Shown piece after piece: positions 41,383 to 51,047 of a stretch of DNA of 64,000 nucleotides; positions within the stretch are counted from its first letter, which is position 1, and each line of letters begins with the position of its first letter. The stretch covers positions 62,001 to 126,000 of the forward strand of contig JAEUIE010000005.1 of NCBI GenBank assembly GCA_016795155.1, read 5' to 3'. A program made the translations under genes and the position numbers. The DNA comes from Planctomycetia bacterium (GTDB lineage Bacteria > Planctomycetota > Planctomycetia > Gemmatales > HRBIN36). Under the pieces are notes generated by a model. It ran no database searches. It had not been told where the DNA came from and saw only the letters and a program-made list of their open reading frames with translations.

Positions 41383-43227
41383 ATGGTGATTCGCTGTTTG
41401 GTTGTGCTGTTGTTGATATTGGTGCCTGACGTCTTGTTGGCACAGACCAAGTCAGTGAACATCGTCTTCATACTGGCAGATGACCTGGGTATCAACGATT
41501 TACATTGCTATGGCCGAAAGGAACACGCTACGCCGAACCTGGATAAGCTGGCTGCAGAGGGTATGCGATTCACCAGTGCTTATGCGGCACAGTCGGTCTG
41601 TTCGCCTACGCGGGCCGCGATCCTGACTGGCTACACACCGGCTAGATTGAACATTACTACCTTCCTTCCCGGTCGAGGCGACGCTTCATCGCAGATGTTA
41701 CTCCATCCCGTTATCAACCAGCAAATTCCCAATTCATACAAAACGCTGGCAAACACCCTGAAAGGCATCGGTTACACTTCCGCCTGCATCGGCAAATGGC
41801 ACCTTGTCCGCAATCCTGTTGAACAAGGCTTCGACGTCTACTATCCCGGCCAGGCGACGACAACGCCATCGAATAACGAGGGTGGCAAAGGTGAGTTTGA
41901 TTTAACACAAGCTGCTGAGCACTTTCTCGAACAGCATCAGGCGAAACCTTTTTTTCTTTACATGTGCCACAACAATCCTCACATACCGTTGGGAGCGCAG
42001 CCTGATCGGGTCAAGAAGTTTGCAGATACATTCAATCCGACGTATGCAGCCATGATTGAAACACTGGATGAAAGCATTGGTCGCATCATGGAGAAGCTGG
42101 ATGCACTGGGACTCAGCAAGAACACCATCGTTATCTTTACTTCCGATAATGGCGGCTTGCATGTACTGGAAGGTGGGCAGACGCCAACGCACAACACGCC
42201 GTTCCGGGCTGGCAAAGGATTTCTCTATGAAGGGGGCATTCGCGTGCCTTTGATTGTTCGCTGGCCTGGGATGGTGAAGGCAGGCAGTGTCAGCGATGTG
42301 CCGGTGATCAGCACTGATTGGACTCCGACGCTGATGGAGATAGTTGGCGAACCTGATGTAAAAAGAGTTCTTGATGGCATCAACTTATATGAACTGCTCA
42401 CCCAGAACAAAGCACCGGCAGCCCGTCCACTCTATTGGCATCAGCCTCACTACATGAATCAAGGCAGCCGACCTTGTGGAGCGATTCGCGAAGGCAATTG
42501 GAAACTGATCGAGCACTACGAGAATGGTCAACTGGAGCTCTTCAATCTGGAAATGGACATTGGTGAGACAACCGATGTGAGCGACAAGGAGCCAGGCCGG
42601 GTTGCAGAGATGCGAGGCAAACTTGAGAAGTGGCGGCGCGAGGTGGGAGCACAGCCGAATCTACCCAATCCCGACTTCAACCACTCTGCCTGGAGGCAAC
42701 TCTATGAAGTGACTGATGTCAGCTTGTTGAAACCAGCAGCCAAATCGGGCGAGACCAGCAGGCAACTCGAAAGCTGGCGGCAGGCCTTGAACGCTGCTCT
42801 GAAAAAAGATGCGATCAAGGGAGCTGGCGTCGTCATGCTTCACCCGAAAGATGCGATCATTCATGGCGAGAAACTGCGACATGAGCCGGAGCCTCACAAG
42901 GACACGATTGGTTACTGGGCGAATATGAACGATTGGGTGGAATGGAAGACTAGTATTGGTAAACCTGGCGTATTCGCTGTTGAACTGTTGCAGGCAGCAG
43001 GCAAGGGCAGTGGCGGAGCAATGATCGAAGTTCAAATAAACGGCCATACGCTGACACACACCGTGAAAGAGACGGGACATTTTCAGCGGTTTGTACCCAT
43101 CACGATAGGCACAGTAAAGCTGGATGCTGGAAGTCACGTTCTGACGATACGAGCGAAGACCAAGCCCGGCTTCGGCGTAATGGACTTGCGGCGAGTAACG
43201 CTCAAGGGCATGAAAGAGAAGCAATAG
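41383..43227 (+). CDS. Exported formylglycine-dependent sulfatase
   Basis: The 614-residue arylsulfatase-family enzyme has a signal peptide (LVVLLLILVPDVLLAQ), the metal-binding DD (residues 33-34) and the sulfatase signature CSPTR with C73, the residue that is converted to formylglycine. The region LGINDLHCYG and FTSDNGG are also typical. The C-terminal 140 residues (from about 480) form an extra beta-sandwich, probably carbohydrate-binding. Planctomycetes use many such enzymes to desulfate polysaccharides. The gene is followed 170 bases later by the giant PVC-type protein. Confidence 0.92.
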   Translation: MVIRCLVVLLLILVPDVLLAQTKSVNIVFILADDLGINDLHCYGRKEHATPNLDKLAAEGMRFTSAYAAQSVCSPTRAAILTGYTPARLNITTFLPGRGDASSQMLLHPVINQQIPNSYKTLANTLKGIGYTSACIGKWHLVRNPVEQGFDVYYPGQATTTPSNNEGGKGEFDLTQAAEHFLEQHQAKPFFLYMCHNNPHIPLGAQPDRVKKFADTFNPTYAAMIETLDESIGRIMEKLDALGLSKNTIVIFTSDNGGLHVLEGGQTPTHNTPFRAGKGFLYEGGIRVPLIVRWPGMVKAGSVSDVPVISTDWTPTLMEIVGEPDVKRVLDGINLYELLTQNKAPAARPLYWHQPHYMNQGSRPCGAIREGNWKLIEHYENGQLELFNLEMDIGETTDVSDKEPGRVAEMRGKLEKWRREVGAQPNLPNPDFNHSAWRQLYEVTDVSLLKPAAKSGETSRQLESWRQALNAALKKDAIKGAGVVMLHPKDAIIHGEKLRHEPEPHKDTIGYWANMNDWVEWKTSIGKPGVFAVELLQAAGKGSGGAMIEVQINGHTLTHTVKETGHFQRFVPITIGTVKLDAGSHVLTIRAKTKPGFGVMDLRRVTLKGMKEKQ

Positions 43228-43400
43228 CCTTTCTTGTGCATAGCGTTGTTTACCCAGATGAGAACACTTGCAATTTGTGGGCATGGGGCAGAGCTATACA
43301 CAAAACCCAGCCCATTAGCCAAAAACAATGCAAGCAAACCACCCCATTGCATCCCCGCGCCTATCGTTTACACTAATCCCATCTTACACCACCAACCAGA

Positions 43401-46400
43401 ATGATCATGACCAAACTCATCTCGCTTGCTGCACTACTTTTGCTCGCCACCGCCAGCTATGCCCAGAACCTCAAGCTCCTCTACCTGGGTGATAACGGGC
43501 ATCATCAGCCTCGAGTGCGGTTTCACCAGTTGGCACCGGTGATGAAGGCGCGGGGCATTGAACTGGTCTACACAGATCAGATGAAAGACCTGAACCCAGC
43601 GACACTCAAGGAGTATGCCGGGCTGGTGGTCTATGCGAACATTGATGCGATCAGCAAGGAACAGGCGGAGGCTTTGCTGTCGTATGTTGCTGAGGGTAAG
43701 GGTTTCATTCCACTTCACTGTGCCAGCTACTGCTTCCGCAACAACGATGAGATTGTCAAACTGATCGGTGCTCAGTTCAAGTCACATGGCACTGGCACAT
43801 TCCGTACTGTTCAGGCCAAGGTTGATCATCCTATCCTCCAAGGTTTCACTTCGTTTGAGAGTTGGGATGAGACGTATGTGCATAGCAAGCATAACGAGGC
43901 CAACCGCACGGTGCTGGAGTATCGACCCCTCACCCCTAACCCCTCTCCCCGGGGGGGAGAGGGGAACCAGATGGAACCTTGGACGTGGGTGCGGACGCAT
44001 GGCAAGGGTCGTGTTTTCTACACAGCATGGGGGCATGATGAACGCACCTGGGGCCATCCTGGGTTTCACAACCTTGTCGAACGAGGCATCCGCTGGGCTT
44101 GTGGCAGCAATGACCTTTCCAATGTCATCAGCTATGCTGATGCTCCGAAGATGACAGCCAAGCGAACCGATGTTGCTCCCTTTGAATATGTCCCGGCCAA
44201 GGTGCCTTTCTATCCGCCGAGCAAGACGTGGGGCGTGACGACCGAGCCGTTGCCGAAGATGCAGAAGCCGCTGTCACCCGAAGAATCGCTTAAGCATTAC
44301 GTTCATCCCGTTGGCTTCGAGATGAAGCTCTTCGCCAGTGAGCCGCTGATTCAGGGCAAGCCGATCTGCATGAATTGGGACGAGCAAGGTCGGCTCTGGC
44401 TTGCCGAGACCATTGATTACCCCAATGAGAAGAAACCCGAAGGGCAGGGTCGCGACCGCCTTGTTATTTTTGAAGATACCGATGGCGATGGCGTTGCGGA
44501 CAAACGCACGGTCTTTGTTGAAGGCCTCAGCATTCCCACCAGCATTGCTTTCGCACACGGGGGTGTCATCGTGCATCAGGCTCCGCACACGCTCTTCTTC
44601 AAGAACAACAACGACAAAGCGGGACCGAAGCAGATTCTCTTCACCGGCTGGGGCGTGCAGGATACGCACGCCGGGCCAAGCAATTTGCAGTATGGCCTGG
44701 ATGGCTGGTTCTACGGCTCTGTTGGCTACAGCGGCTTTCGCGGCGAAGTGAACGGGGAACAACTCCGCTTCGGCCAGGGCTATTATCGCTTCAAACTCGA
44801 TCCGGTTCCCCTCTCCGGAGGGACAGGGGCTAGGGGTGATGGGGAAGCTATGGTGAAATGCACCAAACTCGAATTCCTCGCCAGCACCAACAACAACACC
44901 TGGGGCCTGGGTTTCAGCGAGGAAGGGATCCTCTTTGGCTCTACCGCTAACGGCAACCCCAGCGTCTGCATGCCCATCCCCAATCGCTATTACGAGAAGG
45001 TCAAGGGCTGGTCAGCGAGCGTGTTGCCTTCAATTTCGGGCGATGCAGCCATGCACCCGATCACCGATCAAGTTCGACAGGTCGATTACCACGGCAGGTT
45101 TACCGCAGCAGCAGGGCATGCTTTGTACACGGCCCGGTTTTACCCGAAAGAATACTGGAACCGCACCGCGTTTGTGTGCGAACCGACCGGGCACCTGGTG
45201 GCGTGTTTTGAACTGACGCCCGATGGGGCCAGCTTCCGCAGCCGCAATGCCTGGAACCTGGTGGCCAGCGACGACGAGTGGGCTTCGCCAATTATGGCCG
45301 AGGTTGGCCCCGATAGCTGTGTGTGGATTCTCGACTGGTACAACTACATCGTCCAGCACAACCCAACTCCCGCCGGCTTCAAGACAGGCAAAGGGGCTGC
45401 GTATGAAACGGAACTCCGCGACAAGAAGCATGGCCGAGTTTACCGATTAGTTCCCAAGGACAAGCCGCTACCTGCGAAAGTAAATTTGAAGGGAGCGAAG
45501 CCGGAGATGTTGGTGGAGACGTTGAAGAATGAGAATTTCTTTTGGAGACGGCAGGCTCAGCGCTTGTTGGTGGAAAACGACACTTTACAAAACCGAGAAG
45601 CTGTTCTTAAATTAAGCCATCAGAAGGATCTTGACTCCATTGCAGCAAGGCATGTATTCGCGGTCATGGGTATCCTAATTAAAGGGCCTGCAGAACATCC
45701 CAGCATTAAAGGCAATGATGCGATGAATGCTGTTGCCAATATTCTTGGTTTTATCGACAAGTGCGAACGCCCTGATTTCTTCAAGGGAATAGCTGGACTT
45801 CAAGCCATCCAATACATGCAAAGGTTTGAACTGATTCAACAACCTGTCGTTCGAGATGCCATAACTATCTTGGCTGCTCAGGAAAGCAATTCGTTTTTGT
45901 CGTTACTTTGTGTCGATTCCGACCAACCATCCCCTGCATCTTCAAAAATAATATCAATCGTTGCTACCCACTACGCACGTTCTAGCGAATTCTCCAAACT
46001 AAAAGATATCATTAAATTCCTCCATTCGGCTGACCGATCTGTCTCCATCCCGATTATTCAAGCCTGGGCTGCCAACTGGCCCAACAAGCCTTTACAGCTT
46101 GACGAAGAAGGCAAGCAATATCTCACCACCCTCATCACCAAAGCCCCCAATGAAGTCCGCAGCCAGGTCATCAAACTCGGCATGATCTGGGATGCTGAAG
46201 TTACTGAGAAGTATGCACAGCAGATGAAGGGGGAGTTGTTTGAACAATTGGCGGATGCCAAAGTAACTGACGAGAATCGGCTGACCATCGCTCGCGATTT
46301 GATTGCGCTCATGCCCAGCGATGACAGTGTGGTGGAGAAGATTGTCGCAAGCATCACGCCACGCATGTCCAGTCAGACAGCTGTCACTATGATCAAGTCG

Positions 46401-47690
46401 CTGGAAAACAGTCTGTCGGCAAAGCTGAGTACCATTCTTCTAGGCCGGATGAAAGAGTTTACGCCCACCACACGAACGGAAGCGATCAGGCTGCTGCTTG
46501 GCCGTGCAGCATTTACGAAAGCCCTGCTGGCAGCTATCGAGAAGAATGACATACCACTGACAGAACTGAGCCTGGATCAGCGGCAATCGCTGCTGTTGCA
46601 CCCCGATGAGGCTATTGCCAGCCAGGCCAAGGCACTTCTCGCCCGTGGTGGCGGCTTGCCCAGTGCTGATCGACAGAAAGTCATTGATAGCTGGCTGCCT
46701 CTGACCAAGAAGATTGGCGATGCCCCCAAGGGCAAGCTCATCTTCACCCAGCATTGTGCCAAATGCCATCAGTATGCCGGGGAAGGCAAGCACATAGGCC
46801 CCGATCTCACCGGCATGGCTGTCCATCCCAAAGAAGAACTCGTGATCCACATTCTCGATCCGCATCGATCGGTCGAAGGCAACTATCGCAGCTACACGGT
46901 AGTGCTGAACGATGGCAAGGTGCTCAATGGCATGATGGCTGCGGAGAGCAAGACCAGCGTTGAGATTATCGATACCGAAGGCAAGACCACTGCCATCCAG
47001 CGGGATGATATTGATCAACTGGTTGTCACCAACAAGTCGCTGATGCCTGAAGGCTTCGAAAAGCAGATGAACGAAGCTGAGTTCACGAACCTGATGGAGT
47101 TCCTGACCCAGAAGGGCAAGTACGTTCCGCTGCCTCTCGACAAGGTAGCGACTATCACCACGGCCAAGGGAATGTTCTTTGGCGACGAAGGTACCTTTGA
47201 ACGGCTGATTTTCCCGGATTGGAAGCCCAAGACCTTTAACAGTGTGCCGTTCCTGTTGATTGATCCGCAGGAAGGGAAGATCAACAACGCCGTGCTGCTC
47301 TACGGCCCGCAGGGGCAGAAGGCGCCGAAGATGCCCCGGACGGTTTCCATCCCGTGTGCTGCCCCGGTGAAAACATTGCACTTCCTCAGTGGTATCAGCG
47401 GTTGGGGCTACCCTGCCACCAATCGGCAAAGCACTTCGATGATAGTTCGTCTGAAGTATGCCGACGGACAGACTGAAGATCATCCGCTTCGGAATGGTGT
47501 TCACTTTGCCGACTATGCCGGCAAGACCGATGTGCCTGAATCGAAGTTTGCTTTTGATCTTCAGGGACGACAGTTGCGCTATCTGTCGGTGTCGCCGAAA
47601 CGCAGCGAGCCACTGGCGAGCGTGGAATTGGTGAAAGGCAACGACCCGACAGCGCCAGTGGTGATGGCGATTACGGCGGAGCTGAGATAA
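43401..47690 (+). CDS. ThuA / PVC-type dehydrogenase / HEAT / cytochrome c fusion, exported
   Basis: This 1429-residue protein has a signal peptide (LISLAALLLLATASYAQ). Residues about 20-235 form a ThuA/trehalose-utilisation-like domain (LYLGDNGHHQPRVRF, FIPLHCASYC). Then follows the PVC-type membrane-bound dehydrogenase propeller (about 290-680: GRLWLAETIDYPNEKK, FEDTDGDGVAD, FAHGGVIVHQAP), HEAT-like helices, and a c-type heme site CAKCHQ near residue 1118 with LTGM as a possible sixth-ligand segment. A C-terminal carbohydrate-binding-like domain ends the protein. It probably oxidises a sugar or alcohol and passes electrons to the heme. Two G+C-rich palindromic repeats have inserted in frame, at about residues 176-188 and 470-482. 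Confidence 0.9.
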   Translation: MIMTKLISLAALLLLATASYAQNLKLLYLGDNGHHQPRVRFHQLAPVMKARGIELVYTDQMKDLNPATLKEYAGLVVYANIDAISKEQAEALLSYVAEGKGFIPLHCASYCFRNNDEIVKLIGAQFKSHGTGTFRTVQAKVDHPILQGFTSFESWDETYVHSKHNEANRTVLEYRPLTPNPSPRGGEGNQMEPWTWVRTHGKGRVFYTAWGHDERTWGHPGFHNLVERGIRWACGSNDLSNVISYADAPKMTAKRTDVAPFEYVPAKVPFYPPSKTWGVTTEPLPKMQKPLSPEESLKHYVHPVGFEMKLFASEPLIQGKPICMNWDEQGRLWLAETIDYPNEKKPEGQGRDRLVIFEDTDGDGVADKRTVFVEGLSIPTSIAFAHGGVIVHQAPHTLFFKNNNDKAGPKQILFTGWGVQDTHAGPSNLQYGLDGWFYGSVGYSGFRGEVNGEQLRFGQGYYRFKLDPVPLSGGTGARGDGEAMVKCTKLEFLASTNNNTWGLGFSEEGILFGSTANGNPSVCMPIPNRYYEKVKGWSASVLPSISGDAAMHPITDQVRQVDYHGRFTAAAGHALYTARFYPKEYWNRTAFVCEPTGHLVACFELTPDGASFRSRNAWNLVASDDEWASPIMAEVGPDSCVWILDWYNYIVQHNPTPAGFKTGKGAAYETELRDKKHGRVYRLVPKDKPLPAKVNLKGAKPEMLVETLKNENFFWRRQAQRLLVENDTLQNREAVLKLSHQKDLDSIAARHVFAVMGILIKGPAEHPSIKGNDAMNAVANILGFIDKCERPDFFKGIAGLQAIQYMQRFELIQQPVVRDAITILAAQESNSFLSLLCVDSDQPSPASSKIISIVATHYARSSEFSKLKDIIKFLHSADRSVSIPIIQAWAANWPNKPLQLDEEGKQYLTTLITKAPNEVRSQVIKLGMIWDAEVTEKYAQQMKGELFEQLADAKVTDENRLTIARDLIALMPSDDSVVEKIVASITPRMSSQTAVTMIKSLENSLSAKLSTILLGRMKEFTPTTRTEAIRLLLGRAAFTKALLAAIEKNDIPLTELSLDQRQSLLLHPDEAIASQAKALLARGGGLPSADRQKVIDSWLPLTKKIGDAPKGKLIFTQHCAKCHQYAGEGKHIGPDLTGMAVHPKEELVIHILDPHRSVEGNYRSYTVVLNDGKVLNGMMAAESKTSVEIIDTEGKTTAIQRDDIDQLVVTNKSLMPEGFEKQMNEAEFTNLMEFLTQKGKYVPLPLDKVATITTAKGMFFGDEGTFERLIFPDWKPKTFNSVPFLLIDPQEGKINNAVLLYGPQGQKAPKMPRTVSIPCAAPVKTLHFLSGISGWGYPATNRQSTSMIVRLKYADGQTEDHPLRNGVHFADYAGKTDVPESKFAFDLQGRQLRYLSVSPKRSEPLASVELVKGNDPTAPVVMAITAELR
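43926..43964 (+). repeat. Palindromic repeat inserted in frame (plus orientation)
   Basis: The sequence CCCCTCACCCCTAACCCC, then CTCTCCCC and GGGGGGGAGAGGGG, is a known kind of dispersed palindromic element. It encodes LTPNPSPRGGEG inside the ThuA domain, a peptide seen repeatedly in unrelated proteins of several phyla. Confidence 0.8.
44808..44844 (-). repeat. Second copy of the palindromic repeat in the same gene (opposite orientation)
   Basis: Read on the minus strand this runs CCCCATCACCCCTAGCCCC, then a CCCTCCGGAGAGGGG palindrome, the same design as the copy at 43926 but inverted. In the protein it encodes PLSGGTGARGDGEA between FKLDPV and MVKCTKLEFL. Confidence 0.75.
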
Positions 47691-47694
47691 GTCT

Positions 47695-47765
47695 GTGGGA
47701 CACGATTATATCGTGTCATGACTATCGGTTGTCGTAAGCACTGTCACGATACAATTGTGACCCAC
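47695..47765 (+). repeat. 71-nt palindromic REP-like repeat, copy 1
   Basis: It begins GTGGGACACGATTATATCGT and ends in the near complement TGTCACGATACAATTGTGACCCAC region. The outer 24-nt arms pair with each other and each arm can also fold on itself. It starts 5 bases after the stop of the PVC-type gene. Confidence 0.85.
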
Positions 47766-47771
47766 GAAAGA

Positions 47772-47842
47772 GTGAGACATGATTATATCGTGTCATAATT
47801 ATCGGTTGTAGTTTGCATTGTCACGATACAATCGTGACCCAC
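47772..47842 (+). repeat. 71-nt palindromic REP-like repeat, copy 2
   Basis: Same length and layout as copy 1, beginning GTGAGACATGATTATATCGT and ending CACGATACAATCGTGACCC-AC. It is separated from copy 1 by 6 bases. The central part is the most diverged. Confidence 0.85.
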
Positions 47843-47847
47843 GGAAG

Positions 47848-47918
47848 GTGGGATACGATTTCATCGTGTCATGGAATTTCGCTGTCGCAAGTGTTGTCAC
47901 GATACAATCGTGACCCAC
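47848..47918 (+). repeat. 71-nt palindromic REP-like repeat, copy 3
   Basis: Same length, beginning GTGGGATACGATTTCATCGT and ending in the conserved GATACAATCGTGACCCAC. Five bases separate it from copy 2, and it lies 9 bases from the stop of the transposase gene. Confidence 0.85.
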
Positions 47919-47927
47919 GGGACACTT

Positions 47928-48614
47928 TTACTTTTGGTTAAATATTGGGCATCCAAATGGAATATTGAGACGCGTTCGAATGCAGGCAGAAGAGAAAGGC
48001 CATTGGTCAGGCTGTGATGCCAAGCCTGCTTTGACAGGATTGGCTTCGATGTAGTGAATTATCCTCTCTAACTCGTCTTCATCACGTACCCAATGGTCAT
48101 AAGACTCTTTCTGCCAGAATGTGCCTTCTCTCTGAAGGAGTATGTTGCACTCACGTGCAGTGTAACGATTGATGGAGTGTTGAATGCGCTCACGGGGTGT
48201 GCGTTCGTTATCGTGAGTCAATGTAGCAATCCAATCATCACGAGGAGTAAAAAGCCAATGCATATGACTTGGCATGATTACATAAGCCAGCAAGTCGTAT
48301 CGTTCACCGGCATGGAACTGCAATGCGTTGACAATCAATTGGGCCAGGGCAGGGTTTTCGAGGTCGCGACGGGCAGGTGTAGAATCCAGCCACTGTTCCA
48401 TGTCCTTGAAATCCCACTTCCAGTGAAGGAGTTGCCAGTCCCTGGCACTTAGATGAGCAGGTTTTGCACGACGTTTTCTTTCCATTCGAGCTTGCTGAAG
48501 TGAGAGCAATCCCTGAGCAGGGATACTTCCATCCAGACAGGTTGTCAGGAAATAGGTAGCATTCGGAACGTCCCAGTGTGGCAGGTTGCGTCGTCGGATG
48601 CGTTCCTGGTTCAT
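47928..48614 (-). mobile_element. REP-associated tyrosine transposase (RAYT)
   Basis: The 228-residue protein is a Y1/HUH transposase of the RAYT type. The two metal-binding histidines are in YVIMPSHMHWLF (HMH), and the catalytic tyrosine is in FWQKESYDHWVRDEDEL. The C-terminal IIHYIEANPVKAGLASQPDQWPFSS is also diagnostic. RAYTs are domesticated single-strand transposases that bind and cut REP hairpins and are thought to mobilise them. This gene is flanked by three identical-length repeats on one side and two on the other, which are its probable substrates. Confidence 0.93.
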
Positions 48615-48644
48615 GAGGCAGTCTCGCGAGAGTTTCTATCATTC

Positions 48645-48715
48645 GTGGGAAACGATTTTCTCGTGTCATGATTATTGGTTGTAGTAAGTGCTCTCACGAT
48701 ACAATCGTGACCCAC
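48645..48715 (+). repeat. 71-nt palindromic REP-like repeat, copy 4
   Basis: Begins GTGGGAAACGATTTTCTCGT and ends CACGATACAATCGTGACCC-AC, again exactly 71 nt. It lies 30 bases upstream of the transposase start codon. Confidence 0.85.
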
Positions 48716-48721
48716 AGGAGT

Positions 48722-48792
48722 GTGGGATACGATTATATCGTGTCATGATTTTCAGTAGTTGCAAGCGCTGTCACGATACAATCGTGACCCAC
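48722..48792 (+). repeat. 71-nt palindromic REP-like repeat, copy 5
   Basis: Begins GTGGGATACGATTATATCGT and ends GATACAATCGTGACCCAC. Six bases separate it from copy 4. It stops 3 bases short of the glycosyltransferase stop codon. Confidence 0.85.
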
Positions 48793-48795
48793 GGA

Positions 48796-50079
48796 TCAAG
48801 TCCTGAATTTCGTCGAAGGTGGGCGGCGGGCGAATTGTTCTAGTTCGTCGCCTATCATGCGGAAGGTATCGATGCCGACGAAACGCTGGCTGATGGCGTG
48901 GGCATTCTTATGCAGGATGCGTTCATCGTAGATTTTGTTGAGCGCCTTCGCCAGGTTTTTGCCGGTGAGCCTGGCTCCGGGAATGGTGACACTGACACCG
49001 AGCGCCTCGCCTCGTGCAGCATTGTCGAACTGGTCGTGGGCTAGCGGAGTAATCACCTGTGGCACGCCCCAGCGCAAGCCCTGCGACATGGTGCCGATCC
49101 CACCATGATGAATCAGCGTGGCGGCATAGGGGAGTATCTGCGAGAGAGACAGAAACGGACAGTGCAGAATCGTTTCTGGTAAGGGTTGTGGAATCTGCTC
49201 TGCAAAGGGAGTCAGCAGGATCGCACGGCAGGGCAGTTGCTGACAGGCTTCCACCGCAGCCTGGAACAGTTTGGCACCCACCCGCATGGCGCTGCCGAAG
49301 GTGACGACGATGGGTGGTGGGCCGGATTGAATGAACTCCAGCACTTCCAGGGGCAGGCCATCCGGATTGGCATTATCGTAAAAGGGGAAGTCCATTAATT
49401 TGATGCTGGCTGGCCAATCGGCTGCTGGTGGCGCGAACCAGGATGGGAAGAGTCCCAGTGTCAGTTCCCGGCTGTGAATCCAGTCGCGGAAGTAGTTCTT
49501 CACTTTGGGCAGTACGAGTTCCTTGCGGTATGCACCAACGACCTTGTTCATGGTGGGGGTGATGAACATTTTGTCAGCAAGCCAGTAGAATCCACGCACC
49601 CAGGAACGGGGCCACCAGGCTGGGATCGCCATGGTGGGCAGGTGGGGAGGACGATCCACGCTGAGAATGACTGTCGGGGAAAGATGCACACTGGCCATTT
49701 TCAGGCCGTGCGTTTCCCTGGCGATGCGGGCGCCGAAGGCCAGGGTGCCTGCAACTACCACGATGTTTGGATTGCGGTTGAATTGTTCAATGATGTATTG
49801 ATGCTGCTCTTCCACCATGCGGGCCATGAGTGGATGGCCGACCACGGCATTAAAGCTCTTGACGGGATGCCAGAGATCCGGGTTCTCCATCGTGTTCAGG
49901 TATTCCTGTTTGTTCCAGAACTCATCCATGATCAGGTCAGCACTTTCGACGGCTGACCTGAAATAGCCATTGCAGAGCAGACGGACATGGTGGCCACGGT
50001 CTTTAAGATGTCTGCCCAGACCGATGAAGGGGAAGGTGTCTCCAGCGCTGCCGAAAGGTAGGAGCAGGAACTCAGCCAT
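48796..50079 (-). CDS. GT1-family (UGT/MGT-like) glycosyltransferase
   Basis: The 427-residue protein has the GT-B fold. The N-terminal segment FLLLPFGSAGDTFPFIGLGRHL and the C-terminal donor-binding motif LIHHGGIGTMSQGLRWGVPQVITPLAHDQFDN match sterol/macrolide-type UDP-sugar transferases. It probably glycosylates a lipid or small hydrophobic acceptor in the cytoplasm or at the membrane. There is no signal peptide. The acceptor cannot be told from sequence. The gene is transcribed leftward and ends 3 bases from a REP-like repeat. Confidence 0.88.
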   Translation of the reverse strand: MAEFLLLPFGSAGDTFPFIGLGRHLKDRGHHVRLLCNGYFRSAVESADLIMDEFWNKQEYLNTMENPDLWHPVKSFNAVVGHPLMARMVEEQHQYIIEQFNRNPNIVVVAGTLAFGARIARETHGLKMASVHLSPTVILSVDRPPHLPTMAIPAWWPRSWVRGFYWLADKMFITPTMNKVVGAYRKELVLPKVKNYFRDWIHSRELTLGLFPSWFAPPAADWPASIKLMDFPFYDNANPDGLPLEVLEFIQSGPPPIVVTFGSAMRVGAKLFQAAVEACQQLPCRAILLTPFAEQIPQPLPETILHCPFLSLSQILPYAATLIHHGGIGTMSQGLRWGVPQVITPLAHDQFDNAARGEALGVSVTIPGARLTGKNLAKALNKIYDERILHKNAHAISQRFVGIDTFRMIGDELEQFARRPPSTKFRT

Positions 50080-50203
50080 GGGTCAGGCCGACTGTATAGA
50101 ATGTGGATGGAGTAGCGAACATACCATACCGTATGAATGACGAGAAGAAAAATACGAAGATATGTTACGAAAGTAACAATTCATTGATGGCAAGGAAGAG
50201 TGC

Positions 50204-50965
50204 ATGCTTCCCATAGGATCGGATGATTCAGACCTGAGGCAGCCACCCTGGCTGACTTACAGCCTGATTGGGCTGAATGTCATTGTCTTTGTGCTGCTCC
50301 AGGGTATGGGGACCAATGAAGCATTTACCTATTCGTATTCGCTGGTTCCTTACGAGTTTCTGAGCGGGCATGATCTGGTGACCCAGGGAGATTACCTGTG
50401 GGATACGGTCAAACGTGAACCAGTAGCAGAAATTCCACATGGCATCATTCGGCTGCGGCCTTCGCCGGAACCAGTTTACATCACGTTGCTTACCAGTCTG
50501 TTCATGCATGGTTCATTCATGCATTTGCTGGGAAACATGCTGTTTTTATGGATATTTGGCAAGCATCTCGAAGATGCCTTGGGGAGTTTCCGATTCCTGG
50601 CGTTTTACCTGGTTGCAGGTGTTTCCGCGTCGCTGATCCACATACTTTTCAACCAGGAATTTCCTGAGTGCATCATCCCTACGCTCGGTGCATCGGGGGC
50701 GATCTCGGGAGTGCTGGCTGGTTATGTCATGTTGTTCCCGCACAAGTTGATCGCGGTGATTGTCTGGTTTTTTGCGGTGGAACTGCCTGCCTGGGTGTTT
50801 ATCGGTGTCTGGTTCGGGTTTCAAATCCTAAACGGACTGGCAAATCCAAACGGTGGTGGCGTGGCGTATGGAGCCCATATTGGTGGCTTTGTCGTAGGGC
50901 TGGCACTCATCGTGCCATTCAGCACCGGACGTGAATTGGAAGAAAGTTATTGGAGATATCATTAG
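50204..50965 (+). CDS. Rhomboid-family intramembrane serine protease
   Basis: The 253-residue membrane protein has six or so hydrophobic helices. The catalytic serine lies in TLGASGAISGVLAG (near S165) and the catalytic histidine in VAYGAHIGGFVVG (near H224). The HGSFMHLLGNMLFLWIFG segment with the family histidine and asparagine is also present. A long periplasmic-type loop (residues about 45-85) precedes the core. Rhomboids cut substrates inside the membrane; the substrate is unknown. Confidence 0.92.
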   Translation: MLPIGSDDSDLRQPPWLTYSLIGLNVIVFVLLQGMGTNEAFTYSYSLVPYEFLSGHDLVTQGDYLWDTVKREPVAEIPHGIIRLRPSPEPVYITLLTSLFMHGSFMHLLGNMLFLWIFGKHLEDALGSFRFLAFYLVAGVSASLIHILFNQEFPECIIPTLGASGAISGVLAGYVMLFPHKLIAVIVWFFAVELPAWVFIGVWFGFQILNGLANPNGGGVAYGAHIGGFVVGLALIVPFSTGRELEESYWRYH

Positions 50966-51047
50966 ATTTTTCGTGCTTCCTCTCAAAAGGACGTTATTCT
51001 AAGCTAGGTTTGATTGGTGCCTTTCCGCCACGCAACAGTTGCTGCCT

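Noticed and set aside
47695-48792. CRISPR array
   Set aside because: The 71-nt units are palindromic, spacers are only 5-6 nt, no cas genes are present, and a RAYT gene explains them.
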